Assembly: GCF_001507435.1 (NCBI RefSeq)
Contig: NZ_LMWH01000001.1
Coordinates: forward strand, 310,001 to 374,000
Reading direction: 5' to 3'
From: Streptomyces sp. NRRL F-5122
Lineage (GTDB): Bacteria > Actinomycetota > Actinomycetes > Streptomycetales > Streptomycetaceae
DNA length: 64,000 bases
A model generated the notes under the pieces. That model had not been told where the DNA came from, searched no databases, and saw only the letters and a list, made by a program, of their open reading frames with translations. Within the stretch, counting starts at the first letter, position 1, and every line of letters starts with the position of its first letter. Below, piece after piece: positions 45,027 through 54,072 of this stretch. The position numbers were made by a program, and so were the translations under genes.

Positions 45027-46669
45027 TGGCGGGAACGAAGTTCCCGACGGAGGATCTTCCCGGTCGCCGTCTTCGGCAGCTCGGGCAGGATCTCGACCTG
45101 ACGCGGATATTTGTAAGCGGCCAGTCTCTCCTTGCAGTACGCCGCGAGCGCATCCGGGTCCGCCTCGGAGCCCGGCCTGAGGCTGATGTAGGCCTTGACG
45201 GTCTCCCCGCGGTACCCGTCCGGCACCCCGACGACGGCCGCCTCGCGCACCGCCGGATGCGTGTAGAGGACGTCCTCCACCTCGCGCGGCCACACCTTGA
45301 AGCCGGAGGCGTTGATCATGTCCTTCTTGCGGTCGACGACGTACAGCCAGCCCTGCTCGTCCATGAATCCGATGTCGCCGGTGCGCAGCTCGCCCTCCGG
45401 AAACGTCTCGGCGGTGGCTTCGGCGCGCCGCCAGTAACCGGGCACGACCTGCGGCCCTCGTACGACGATCTCGCCCTGCTCGCCGAACGGCAACTCCTCT
45501 CCCCGGTCGTCGAGGATGCGCACGACCGTGTCGGGACCCGGCACGCCCACGGCCAGCGTCCCGGAGACCGGGTCCACGGGTGCCTCCCGGCCGGGCGGTA
45601 CGGAGGCGCAGGGGGCCGTGCACTCGGTGAGGCCGTAGCCGTTGCGGATGTACGGCCCGAAGCCGGCGCGGAACTTCTCCACCAGCGCCGGCGGCAGCGG
45701 GGCCCCGCCCGAGGAGATGACCTGGAAGGAGGAGAAGTGGTCCGGCGTCACGGCCGGGTGGGCGGCCAGTGCCATGAAGGCGGTCGACGGGCCGACGGTG
45801 TACTGGGGCCGGTGCTCCGCGAACGCGTCCAGGACGACGCCCGGATCGAAGCGGTAGGCGAGTACGAGCGTGCCCCCGCTGATGAGACAGGCGACCAGTT
45901 CGCAGACCATGCCGGTGATGTGGAACAGGGGTGCCAGCGCGAAGTAGACCGGCGCCTCGGGCAGCCCCAGGCCCGTCCGCTGCCGCTCGGCGTTGTACAT
46001 GATGTTGCCGTGCGTGTTGGTGGCGCCCTTGGGGGTGCCGCTGGTGCCCGAGGTGTAGCTGATCAGTGCGATGTCGGACGGACCCGGGGCGCGGCGCTGC
46101 GGCGCCTTCGCGCCCTGCCCCGCGACGGTGACCAGGTCGTCGGCGTCGGCGGCCGGCTCCAGCCGCTCGAAGGTCAGCACACGCGCGTCGCCGCGGGTCT
46201 GCAGATCCAGCTCGCAGGCGGTGAGCACGATCCGGACGGACGAGCCGACGGCCGTCTCGCGCAGATACGACTCCCAGGCGCGGTCGGAGCACACCAGGGC
46301 GACCGCCTCGGAGTCCTTCAGGACATGGGTGACCTCGCCCGACTTGTACATCGGGTTGACGGGCACGACGATCGCGCCCGCCTTCCAGGCGCCGAGGAGG
46401 GCGAGCACGAAGTGCGGGGAGTTCTGCAGCAGGATCGCGACCCGGTCACCGCGCTCCAGGCCCCGGGCGGCGAGGTGCCCGGCGACGGAGTCGGTGAGCA
46501 CGTCCAGTTCGGCGTAGGTGATGCGCCCGTCGAAGTAGGACAGGGCGGTGCGGTCGGCGGGAGCGCCGCGCAGCGCGTGCAGCAGGGAGTCGGCGGGGCG
46601 CACAGGTGCCCGCTGGGCCTCGTCGAGCAGGTCGAGCCAGGGCTTGGCGGCGTATCGCGACGTGCTCAT
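45023..46669 (-). CDS. long/medium-chain fatty acid--CoA ligase
   Basis: A 548-residue AMP-binding ligase that activates a carboxylic acid with ATP and CoA. The P-loop YTSGTSGTPKGATNTHG, the NGYGLTE motif, the hinge region GDIGFMDEQGWLYVVDRKKDM and the C-terminal Lys in ELPKTATGKILRREL are all present. Acyl chain length cannot be read. The ATG at 46669 has GGGAGG upstream and overlaps the stop of the SDR gene (ATGA). Confidence 0.94.
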   Translation of the reverse strand: MSTSRYAAKPWLDLLDEAQRAPVRPADSLLHALRGAPADRTALSYFDGRITYAELDVLTDSVAGHLAARGLERGDRVAILLQNSPHFVLALLGAWKAGAIVVPVNPMYKSGEVTHVLKDSEAVALVCSDRAWESYLRETAVGSSVRIVLTACELDLQTRGDARVLTFERLEPAADADDLVTVAGQGAKAPQRRAPGPSDIALISYTSGTSGTPKGATNTHGNIMYNAERQRTGLGLPEAPVYFALAPLFHITGMVCELVACLISGGTLVLAYRFDPGVVLDAFAEHRPQYTVGPSTAFMALAAHPAVTPDHFSSFQVISSGGAPLPPALVEKFRAGFGPYIRNGYGLTECTAPCASVPPGREAPVDPVSGTLAVGVPGPDTVVRILDDRGEELPFGEQGEIVVRGPQVVPGYWRRAEATAETFPEGELRTGDIGFMDEQGWLYVVDRKKDMINASGFKVWPREVEDVLYTHPAVREAAVVGVPDGYRGETVKAYISLRPGSEADPDALAAYCKERLAAYKYPRQVEILPELPKTATGKILRRELRSRQ

Positions 46670-47430
46670 CGGCCGGCCTCCCACTTCTGCTGGATGTGGT
46701 TCATACCGGCCAGCCATCGGTCCGGCTCGGCGGCGCGCGCCCGGTAGTACCCGGCGACCTCGGGGTGCGGGAGGATCAGGAACCGGTTGTTCTCGATGCC
46801 CTCGAAGAGTGCGTCGGCGACGTCCTCGGGGTCGATCGCGGTCGGGGCGAGCACCAGCTCACCGGCGCTGCCCGAGGCGGTCAGCATGTCGGTGCGGACA
46901 CCCTGGGGACAGATCGCGTGGACCTTGAGGCCGCGGTGCCGGTAGGTCAGCGAGAGCCACTCGGCGAAGGCGAACGCACCGTGCTTGGTGACGCTGTACG
47001 GCGCGGCGCCGATCATGGTGAGCAGTCCCGCGGCCGAGACGGTGGAGACGAACCGGCCCTCGCCCCGCTCCAGCCAGTCGGGCAGCAGGGCGCGGGCTGC
47101 ACGGACATGGGCCATGACATTGAGGTCCCAGGCCTTCGCCCACACCTCCTCCTCTGCGGCCTCGGTGCCGCCGGAGCCGAGCCCCGCGTTGGCGCAGTAG
47201 ACGTCCACCGTGCCGCCGAGGGCGTCCCGCGCCTCGGCCACGATCGCGGATGCGTCGCCCGGGACCGCGATGCCGCCGATCTCGCCGGCGACGGCCTTCG
47301 CCCGGTCGGCGTCCAGGTCGTTGACGACAACGCGGGCCCCCTCGGCGGCGAACCGGCGGGCCAGCGCCGCCCCGATGCCACCTCCCGCTCCGGTGACGAC
47401 CACTCCCGCATCCTGCACGGCTTCCACCAT
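46666..47430 (-). CDS. SDR oxidoreductase
   Basis: A 254-residue short-chain dehydrogenase. The cofactor motif TGAGGGIG is at residues 13-20, followed by CANAGLG. The catalytic pair is Tyr145/Lys149 in APYSVTKHG. It could oxidise a 3-hydroxyacyl-CoA or a related alcohol. It is the first gene of an overlapping set with the CoA ligase and TetR regulator, preceded by operator site C. The ATG at 47430 is used. Confidence 0.9.
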   Translation of the reverse strand: MVEAVQDAGVVVTGAGGGIGAALARRFAAEGARVVVNDLDADRAKAVAGEIGGIAVPGDASAIVAEARDALGGTVDVYCANAGLGSGGTEAAEEEVWAKAWDLNVMAHVRAARALLPDWLERGEGRFVSTVSAAGLLTMIGAAPYSVTKHGAFAFAEWLSLTYRHRGLKVHAICPQGVRTDMLTASGSAGELVLAPTAIDPEDVADALFEGIENNRFLILPHPEVAGYYRARAAEPDRWLAGMNHIQQKWEAGR

Positions 47431-47473
47431 CGGTCTCCTTCGACACGACGCGAATCGGCTCTGCGCACGTCAG

Positions 47474-47491
47474 ACTAACCAGTCGGTATGT
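47474..47491. promoter_or_regulatory. TetR-type operator candidate, site C
   Basis: ACTAACCAGTCGGTATGT has the symmetric pattern AC-N2-ACC-N4-GGT-N2-GT, 44 bases before the SDR start. It shares the ACCRGTCGGYAY core with sites A and B. Because the TetR gene is the last gene of this operon, binding here would be autoregulatory. Confidence 0.65.
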
Positions 47492-47617
47492 AATGCGGGA
47501 AGAGGCGCCGGCTATGCCCCCGGTCACGGATCCGGCCGGTCCGTTTCCTTCCGCGGCCCCGGATGGCGCATTAGCTTGTGTGACCATGGGAATTCCGTCG
47601 ATCACGGAGGTCACCGC

Positions 47618-48862
47618 ATGAGGCTGTCCAGACGAGGACTGCTGGCCGCGACCGCGGCGGCCGTGGCGCTCCCCGCGCCCGCCGCGTCCGCCACGACCGC
47701 CACCGGAGGCGGGCGGCACACCCGCACCGGCTTCGAACGGCTCGAGGCGGACGGCTACGCGTTGCTCGACGGCCGACGGGTCGGTGTCGTCACCAACCCC
47801 ACCGGGGTGACCAGAGACGTGCGTCACATCGTCGACGTGATGCACGCCGACCCCCGGGTGAACCTGGTGGCGGTCTTCGGACCCGAACACGGTTTCCGCG
47901 GCACCGCGCAGGCGGGTGGCTCGGAGGGCCGCTACGACGACCCGGCGACCGGACTGCCCGTCTACGACACGTACCTCAAGAGCGGCAAGGCGCTGGCGGA
48001 CATCTTCACCGCGTCCGGCGTGGACACGATCGTCTTCGACATCCAGGACGCGGGTGCCCGCTTCTACACCTACATCTGGACGCTGTACGACTGCATGGAG
48101 GCGGCGCAGCTCGCCGGCAAGCGGTTCGTGGTCCTGGACCGGCCGAACCCGGTGACCGGGCGGTCCGCCCAGGGGCCGGTCCTGCACAAGGAGTTCGCCA
48201 CGTTCGTGGGCCGGCAGCCGATCTCCCAGGCGCACGGCATGACGGTGGCGGAGCTGGCGCGGCTGTTCAACGGTGAGTTCCTCGCCGCCCCGGTCGCGCT
48301 GGAGACCGTCCTGATGACGGGCTGGAAGCGGTCGGACTTCTTCGACGCCTCCGGCCTGCCCTGGGTGCCGCCGAGCCCGAACATGCCGACCCCCGACACC
48401 GCGCTGGTCTACTCGGGGACCTGCCTCTTCGAGGGCACGAACCTGTCCGAGGGGCGCGGCAGCACCCGTCCCTTCGAACTCCTCGGCGCCGAGGGGATCG
48501 ACGGACGGTGGGCGGCCGAGGCGGAGCGACTTGATCTGCCCGGTGTGCACTTCCGGGAGGCGTACTTCGCCCCCACCTTCTCCAAGTTCCAGGGGAAGAC
48601 CGTGGGAGGGCTGCAGATCCATGTCCACGACCGGACCGCGTACGACCCCGTCCGCACCGGCGTCGCACTGCTCGTGACCGCGAAGAAGGTGTGGAGCGGC
48701 TTCGCCTGGCGGCCCGACAACTGGATCGACACGCTCACCGGATCCACCCGGGTGCGCACGATGATCGACGCGGGAGCGACGGCCGACGAGGTGGTGGCCG
48801 CCTGGCAGGACGAGCTGGCCGCGTTCCGGCGGGTCCGCAAGGGGTATCTCGTGTACCGGTGA
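47618..48862 (+). CDS. DUF1343 protein, NamZ-like exo-N-acetylmuramidase
   Basis: A 414-residue exported enzyme. MRLSRRGLLAATAAAVALPA at the N-terminus is a Tat-type signal (RRGLL). The DUF1343 domain follows, with VGVVTNPTGVT, FGPEHGFRG, VFDIQDAGARFYTY and YSGTCLFEGTNLSEGRGS. Related NamZ of Bacillus removes terminal N-acetylmuramic acid from peptidoglycan fragments, so wall turnover or recycling is likely. The ATG follows CGGAGG with good spacing. Monocistronic. Confidence 0.9.
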   Translation: MRLSRRGLLAATAAAVALPAPAASATTATGGGRHTRTGFERLEADGYALLDGRRVGVVTNPTGVTRDVRHIVDVMHADPRVNLVAVFGPEHGFRGTAQAGGSEGRYDDPATGLPVYDTYLKSGKALADIFTASGVDTIVFDIQDAGARFYTYIWTLYDCMEAAQLAGKRFVVLDRPNPVTGRSAQGPVLHKEFATFVGRQPISQAHGMTVAELARLFNGEFLAAPVALETVLMTGWKRSDFFDASGLPWVPPSPNMPTPDTALVYSGTCLFEGTNLSEGRGSTRPFELLGAEGIDGRWAAEAERLDLPGVHFREAYFAPTFSKFQGKTVGGLQIHVHDRTAYDPVRTGVALLVTAKKVWSGFAWRPDNWIDTLTGSTRVRTMIDAGATADEVVAAWQDELAAFRRVRKGYLVYR

Positions 48863-48943
48863 GGCGCGGCCTCTGGCCAACCTCCCCCGCCGGCAGGACG
48901 ATGCGCCCACAGCGCATTCGACCTCGGGGCAAGGGGGCCCGTC

Positions 48944-50308
48944 ATGGCGGCACCGGTGATCGGCGTGAGCCCCTACTGGGAACTGACCTTCGACGCGGAC
49001 GGGGACGTGGACGAGCCGGAGCGGAACCGGCTGCTCGCGGACGTGTCCCGGGGCAAGGTGCGGGACCTGCTGGTCTTCGCACACGGCTGGAACAACGAGC
49101 GCTCCGGCGCGACGCGGCTGTACGGCCGCTTCTTCGCGCCGGTGCCCTCGCTCGCGCCGAAGGCAGGTCTCGGATACGTGGGCGTGATCTGGCCGTCGAT
49201 GATGTTCGCGGACGAACCCGTCCCGGACTTCCCGCCGTCGGCGGCCGCCGCCGTGCCGGTTCCCCCGCGGCCCCAGCTGGACAAGAACAGCAGGCACGCC
49301 CTGCTGGAGGTGTTCCCCGGCCGCGCGACCGTGGTCGAGCAGATCGCGCGGCTGCTGGAACAGCACCCGGACGACGGTCCCGCGCTCGAGGAGTTCGGGC
49401 GACTGGTACGGCTGCTCGTGGAGGTGCGGGCGCAGGGCCCTCAGGCGTCGTGCGCCGCGGACCTGCTGGTGGCGCAGGCGTCCGATGCCCAGCCGGGAAT
49501 GCTGACCCGCGACACGGCGCAGGTGTGCCGGGACTTCGCGCGGGCGCTGGAGCGGGTGGAGTCGGGCGAAGGGGAGGCTCCCGGGACCGCAGCATTCTCG
49601 TTCACGCCGAAGGGTCTGTGGGACGGGGCGCACGAACTGCTGCGGCAGGCCACGTACTACGCGATGAAACGGCGCGCGGGAGCGGTCGGGGAGCACGGCC
49701 TCGGACCGGTGCTCGGACGGCTGGCCCGGATCGCGCCGGATGTGCGCGTGCATCTGGTCGGGCACAGCTTCGGCGGACGACTGGTCTCCTTCGCCCTGCG
49801 CGGACTGCCGGAGGGTGTGCGCACGGTGAAATCCGTGACGCTCCTCCAAGGGGCCTTCTCCCACTACGCCTTCGCGGCGCGGCTGCCCGACGCCCCGCAC
49901 ACCGAGGGCGCCCTCAGCGGGCGGCAGCACCGCATCGACGGTCCCCTGGTGTGCTGTCACTCCCGCTTCGACTCGGCGCTCGGCACGCTGTATCCGCTGG
50001 CGTCGCGGATGGCCGGCGACGACCGCTCGTTGACCGGCGGCGCTCCGGGGGCCGCCGAGGGGTTCGGCATCGGCCGCGCACTGGGGCCGAGATGGGGGGC
50101 GATGGGGCACGACGGGGTGCAGGCGGTGGACGGGACCCCGCGGTTCACGCTCGCCGAGGCGCTGAACGGGAGGCTGCCGGCCTCCGGCTGTGTGAACGTC
50201 GACGTGTCCGCCGTGGTCCGCCACGGCGGCCCGCCCTCCGGTGCCCACAGCGACATCGTCCACCGGGAACTGGCCCGGGTGGTGCTGGCGGCGGGCCGGG
50301 TGAGCTGA
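48944..50308 (+). CDS. alpha/beta hydrolase-fold protein of unknown substrate
   Basis: A 454-residue cytoplasmic protein. The nucleophile elbow VHLVGHSFGG is clear with Ser275, and VFAHGWNNERSG near residue 45 provides an oxyanion-hole-like segment. A His-containing motif is AHSDIVHRELARVV at the C-terminus. Between them lies a long helical insertion. This architecture is common in streptomycete proteins annotated only as hydrolases; lipase, esterase or peptidase activity cannot be separated. ATG 48944. No partner gene. Confidence 0.8.
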   Translation: MAAPVIGVSPYWELTFDADGDVDEPERNRLLADVSRGKVRDLLVFAHGWNNERSGATRLYGRFFAPVPSLAPKAGLGYVGVIWPSMMFADEPVPDFPPSAAAAVPVPPRPQLDKNSRHALLEVFPGRATVVEQIARLLEQHPDDGPALEEFGRLVRLLVEVRAQGPQASCAADLLVAQASDAQPGMLTRDTAQVCRDFARALERVESGEGEAPGTAAFSFTPKGLWDGAHELLRQATYYAMKRRAGAVGEHGLGPVLGRLARIAPDVRVHLVGHSFGGRLVSFALRGLPEGVRTVKSVTLLQGAFSHYAFAARLPDAPHTEGALSGRQHRIDGPLVCCHSRFDSALGTLYPLASRMAGDDRSLTGGAPGAAEGFGIGRALGPRWGAMGHDGVQAVDGTPRFTLAEALNGRLPASGCVNVDVSAVVRHGGPPSGAHSDIVHRELARVVLAAGRVS

Positions 50309-50329
50309 CCCGCCGCCGCCCTGGCTCAC

Positions 50330-53131
50330 CTACCGGTGCGACGTGAACTCCACCACCTGCTGGTACGTCGGCCGGTTCTGCCAGCTGATCCTTCCGTGCT
50401 TGATACCGCCGAGGGCACGCTGGACGATCGAGTCGGCGCACCACTGGTCACCCGCCGAGCACTGGTCGTCACCGGGGTACACCTGGGACGCGGTCATCCC
50501 GGCTGCCTGCTTCAGCGTGCCGGTCAGGACGTCCCGGCAGGCGCCGAGGTCACCACCGCCGCAGTACTTCTGCGCCAACGGGCCCTGGACCGGTTCACCG
50601 AGCACCGCCCGGATGTCCTTGTCGACATAACTCCACCAGCCGTACTGGAAGGAGCTTCCGGCGTGCGATCCGGTCGGGCCGTGCGCGGCCGAGGGCGACT
50701 CGTCGACCGGCAGGTTGGCGGTGAAGGCCGTGTACAGATCGCTGCCGAGTCCCGGCTCGAACTCGGCCTTCACCAGCAGCGGCCACCAGGCGTCCAGGAT
50801 GCGGATCGCGTCGGCGTCCGCGTACTTCTTCGAACCGGCCGAGGTCTCGGTGCGCCTCGCGCCCGCCGACACCCAGGCGGACAGCTTGCCCACCGCCGCC
50901 GCGGTCGCGGGGTCGGTCACCGTCGAGCTGTTCACCACCTTCAGCAGATCGGGCAGCACGTCCTCGGCGCGCAGATCCGCGAGAGCGGCGTCCGCCATCG
51001 CCTTCACCAGGGACGACCGGGTCACGCCGCCCGCCGCGACGAGCTTCTTCACCCGGTCCTCCAGCAGATTGCCGCGATGGACCGAGCCGTCGCCCCAGGG
51101 AGCCGTCGTGTAGTCCTTGGCCTGCTTGTTGTTCCAGGAGATGTAGTAGTCCTGGTCGACGGAGCCGGGGTGCTGGGCGGGCGGCGTGTAATCGGCGGTG
51201 TTCGTCGCCGGATCCCAGTTGCGCCACTCGTACGCCGGCTGCGCCCACACCGGGAACTCGGCGTCGACGCCGCCCGCCCGCACCGGGTTGTCACCGCTGT
51301 TGTAGTACGCGGTGTGCCGCGAGTCGGCGTAGAACCAGTTGAAGGTGAAGTTGATGTGCTGCGCCGCGCTCCGGAAGTCCTCCGGTCCCTTGACGTAGTC
51401 GGGGTCGTTGAGCATCTGGAAGCCGATGATCGAGTCGGCCTCGTGCAGATAGGACGAGCGCAGGGTGGTGTACGCGACCTTCTTGCCGCCCACCGTGGCG
51501 CGGTACTGCACCGGCCCGTACTTCGTGCGCCAGACCCGCATCGTGTAGGAGCCGGCCGCGGTTCCGTCGGCGACCGTCGGGGACCAGGCGTTCTTCTGCT
51601 CGACCTTGTCCATGGCGGTGCAGGTGCCGTGGTACAGGTAGTGGTAGTCGTCCTGGCACAGCTCGACCGCGTAGGTGTCGATGATGTCCTGGCCCGAGGT
51701 CGTGGCGCTCCACGAGTAGTCCTGGCCGCGGCCCAGTTCGACGTACATGCTCAGGCCCGCGAAGGAGGCGCCGCGGGCGCTGATGCCCGGACCCTGGATC
51801 TCCTGGAGCATGAGCAGCTGGGGCGCGAAGTAGCCGGTCTGCGGCCCGAACACGGCGACGGGATGGCCACTCGCGGTGTACTTGCCGCTGACCACGAGCG
51901 CGTTGGACATGCCGCGTTTGGCGGAGGTCAGTGCGGTGGCGGCCGCGGTCTTCGAGGCTCGGGCGGCACCGGAGGTGGCGGCGCTGCCCGTGCGGTCGTG
52001 GACGAGCGTCTCCTCGGTCACCGAACCGACGTCGGGCAGTGCCTCGCCCTGAGGGTTGTCGGGCTTCGACGCGTAGGGGAAGCTCTCGCCGTTGTGCACG
52101 GTGAGAACGGCCTCGGGGTCGTTGCGCTCACGGAAGGACTCCCAGACCCTGGTGCCCTGCTCCACTCCGTACTTGGACTGGGCGGCCAGCAGCGAGATCG
52201 CGTTGCTGACCTCGCCGCCGCCTCCCGAGCCGAAGAGCGAACCGACGACGGAGGCGAGCGCGACCATGTCGGTGACCTTGAAGTGGTCGATGGTGCCGGC
52301 GTTGGTGATGGAGTCCTTGTGCCCGGTCAGGACGTACTCGCCGGGGAAGTAGCGGCCGCTGTCGGAGGCGTCGATGTAGGCGTTGATCCCGTCCAGGTAG
52401 GCGCCCACGTCGGCGAGGGCCTGCCGGCCGCGGTCGCCGGCGGAGGCCACCGCGTGGTCGATCTGGGCCTGCAGGTCCGCCTCGGTGTAGGGCGCGTTGC
52501 GCCAGAACTCCTGCTCCAGGCCCTGGTTGGCGGCGGCGCCGCCCGCGAACGAGGTCAGCTGCCCGCGTCCGACGTGCCGGAAGACGTCCATCAGCCACAG
52601 CCGGTCCTCGGCGGCGGCATAACCGGCGCCGAACTCGGTGCCGTATCGAGTGGTACCGGTGATGTGCGGCACACCCGTCTTCTTGTCGCGGACGATCGTC
52701 ACATCGCCGCGGCCCGCGGGCTTCTCGCTGGAGGCGACCTGGTCGGAGGGCACGCCGAACGACGCGTCGTTGAAGAACGAGTTGATCTTCGCGTCGGTCA
52801 GCGTGGAACGGCCGGTGGCCAGATTCGCATAGGGGCCGAGTTGGTCCTCGGCGTGACCGGGCTGGATGCCGAAGGCCTGGTTGAGCAGGATCTGGGCGAG
52901 CGTCGCGTTGCCGTTCTCACCCGGCGGGAGGATGTCCGAGCACTGACCGCCGCAGTGGTCGGCGGCGGCCGCCGTGTCGGCCGCCGCCGCGCTGTCGGCC
53001 GCGGCCGCCTGGGAGATCGGCGTGAAAAGACCGCCCACGAGGATGCATATCGCGGCGGTCTTGAGGAACTTCGGAAATCTGCGAGGAGTTCTCAGTCTGT
53101 CGAGGGCGTTGCGTGGGGTGCGCCGTGGCAT
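50330..53131 (-). CDS. penicillin acylase family protein (Ntn hydrolase)
   Basis: A 933-residue secreted precursor. A signal peptide with hydrophobic stretch TAAICILVGGLFTP ends near residue 42 after a basic N-terminus. The protein matures by self-cleavage. Ser409 in RGMSNALVVSG is the expected new N-terminal nucleophile of the beta chain, following a small alpha chain and spacer. It probably hydrolyses amides such as acyl-homoserine lactones, N-acyl amino acids or beta-lactam side chains. GGAGGAG precedes the ATG at 53131. It converges on the hydrolase gene. Confidence 0.93.
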   Translation of the reverse strand: MPRRTPRNALDRLRTPRRFPKFLKTAAICILVGGLFTPISQAAAADSAAAADTAAAADHCGGQCSDILPPGENGNATLAQILLNQAFGIQPGHAEDQLGPYANLATGRSTLTDAKINSFFNDASFGVPSDQVASSEKPAGRGDVTIVRDKKTGVPHITGTTRYGTEFGAGYAAAEDRLWLMDVFRHVGRGQLTSFAGGAAANQGLEQEFWRNAPYTEADLQAQIDHAVASAGDRGRQALADVGAYLDGINAYIDASDSGRYFPGEYVLTGHKDSITNAGTIDHFKVTDMVALASVVGSLFGSGGGGEVSNAISLLAAQSKYGVEQGTRVWESFRERNDPEAVLTVHNGESFPYASKPDNPQGEALPDVGSVTEETLVHDRTGSAATSGAARASKTAAATALTSAKRGMSNALVVSGKYTASGHPVAVFGPQTGYFAPQLLMLQEIQGPGISARGASFAGLSMYVELGRGQDYSWSATTSGQDIIDTYAVELCQDDYHYLYHGTCTAMDKVEQKNAWSPTVADGTAAGSYTMRVWRTKYGPVQYRATVGGKKVAYTTLRSSYLHEADSIIGFQMLNDPDYVKGPEDFRSAAQHINFTFNWFYADSRHTAYYNSGDNPVRAGGVDAEFPVWAQPAYEWRNWDPATNTADYTPPAQHPGSVDQDYYISWNNKQAKDYTTAPWGDGSVHRGNLLEDRVKKLVAAGGVTRSSLVKAMADAALADLRAEDVLPDLLKVVNSSTVTDPATAAAVGKLSAWVSAGARRTETSAGSKKYADADAIRILDAWWPLLVKAEFEPGLGSDLYTAFTANLPVDESPSAAHGPTGSHAGSSFQYGWWSYVDKDIRAVLGEPVQGPLAQKYCGGGDLGACRDVLTGTLKQAAGMTASQVYPGDDQCSAGDQWCADSIVQRALGGIKHGRISWQNRPTYQQVVEFTSHR

Positions 53132-53393
53132 GGCAGCTCCTCCCGACGATGGGGTCCTCCCTCTGCTCGAGCGGAACATGAGCGCGGGAGGGGGTGGGCA
53201 GACGTTACCGCCGGTACCCCCGCGATTGAAGGTGAACATGCGTCACTTTTCAACTGGTCGTCAGGTGTTTTTTGGAGGTCGTGGAAAGTCGGATGGAGCC
53301 GAATCGCCTGTCGACACGTCTATTCGGCGACGTCCGTACAACGACGCCGAAGTGACCGGAGTACAGGTGCAGGTGTGACGGAGGTGCAGGGCG

Positions 53394-53996
53394 ATGGCCG
53401 GTTTCAGGAGTCTGGCGAGACAGGTTCGCGATCCGAGGTGCGATCTGGCACTACGCCGCTACTCACTGCGCAAGTGCCTTGAGAAGTTCGCCCCCTACGG
53501 GCATCGGGCGACCTGGGACCATCTCTGCTCCCGGGCCGGGTTCGGCCCCGAGGACCGTTCTCCCGACCCGGCGCGGCTCGTGGCCGCACTGGAGGAGCTG
53601 GAGGAGGCCCGCTCCGTCTGGCTCGCCTACGAGGCCGAGTTCACGGAACGCCGCAGGAAGGAGAAGCACGACGGACTGCGCAGGCCCGGCAGTGTGGACG
53701 ACTGGCACCGGCTGACCTGGGGCGGGTTCGGCGTCGCCTGGTGCGACGATCCGCGGGTCCACCCCCATGAACCACTGGCCGAGGTACTGCGCCGGCTCAT
53801 CGCCGCGCTGGAGCGTGAACCGGGCTCGGCCTGCCCGGTCTGCGCCGGTGAGCAACTCGTGTGGACCTACGACCTGGCCCACGAGCCTTCGTCGGGTCCG
53901 GTCTGCACGAACTGCGGTGTCGTCGTGCCGAGGCCTTTGCTGACCACCGAAGCCCTGGCCGAGTCCCGGCGCGCGCGACTGCTCGTGTCGGCGTGA
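53394..53996 (+). CDS. hypothetical protein with a C-terminal zinc-ribbon-like motif
   Basis: A 200-residue basic protein that I do not recognise by function. The N-terminal half is helical and Arg-rich (LARQVRDPRCDLALRRYSLRKCLEKFAPYG). The C-terminal third contains CPVCAGEQLVWTYDLAHEP and then CTNCGVVVPRP, a CxxC-x26-CxxC pattern that should bind zinc. It could be a small regulator or nucleic-acid binding protein. It is preceded by a 262-base gap with no other gene, and divergent from the penicillin acylase gene. Confidence 0.72.
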   Translation: MAGFRSLARQVRDPRCDLALRRYSLRKCLEKFAPYGHRATWDHLCSRAGFGPEDRSPDPARLVAALEELEEARSVWLAYEAEFTERRRKEKHDGLRRPGSVDDWHRLTWGGFGVAWCDDPRVHPHEPLAEVLRRLIAALEREPGSACPVCAGEQLVWTYDLAHEPSSGPVCTNCGVVVPRPLLTTEALAESRRARLLVSA

Positions 53997-54072
53997 CGCG
54001 TGAACGTGGGGGCGCGGGGGTGCGCCGAAGCCGCACCCCCCGCCGTCAGCGGCATACGGCACCATCGACGAC

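Noticed and set aside
41437..45153. Long minus-strand open frame across the DUF202, His-rich, kinase and ACAD genes
   Set aside because: Shadow of true genes; no recognisable domain. Only the 44391-45026 part in another frame is a real minus-strand gene.
46859..50329. Long minus-strand open frame opposite the NamZ-like and hydrolase genes
   Set aside because: GC-skew artefact. The plus-strand proteins have clear signal, nucleophile and family motifs.
50336..53482. Plus-strand open frame of about 1,050 codons opposite penicillin acylase
   Set aside because: Low-complexity translation rich in Val/Arg/Gly. The minus-strand acylase has the signal peptide and catalytic Ser.
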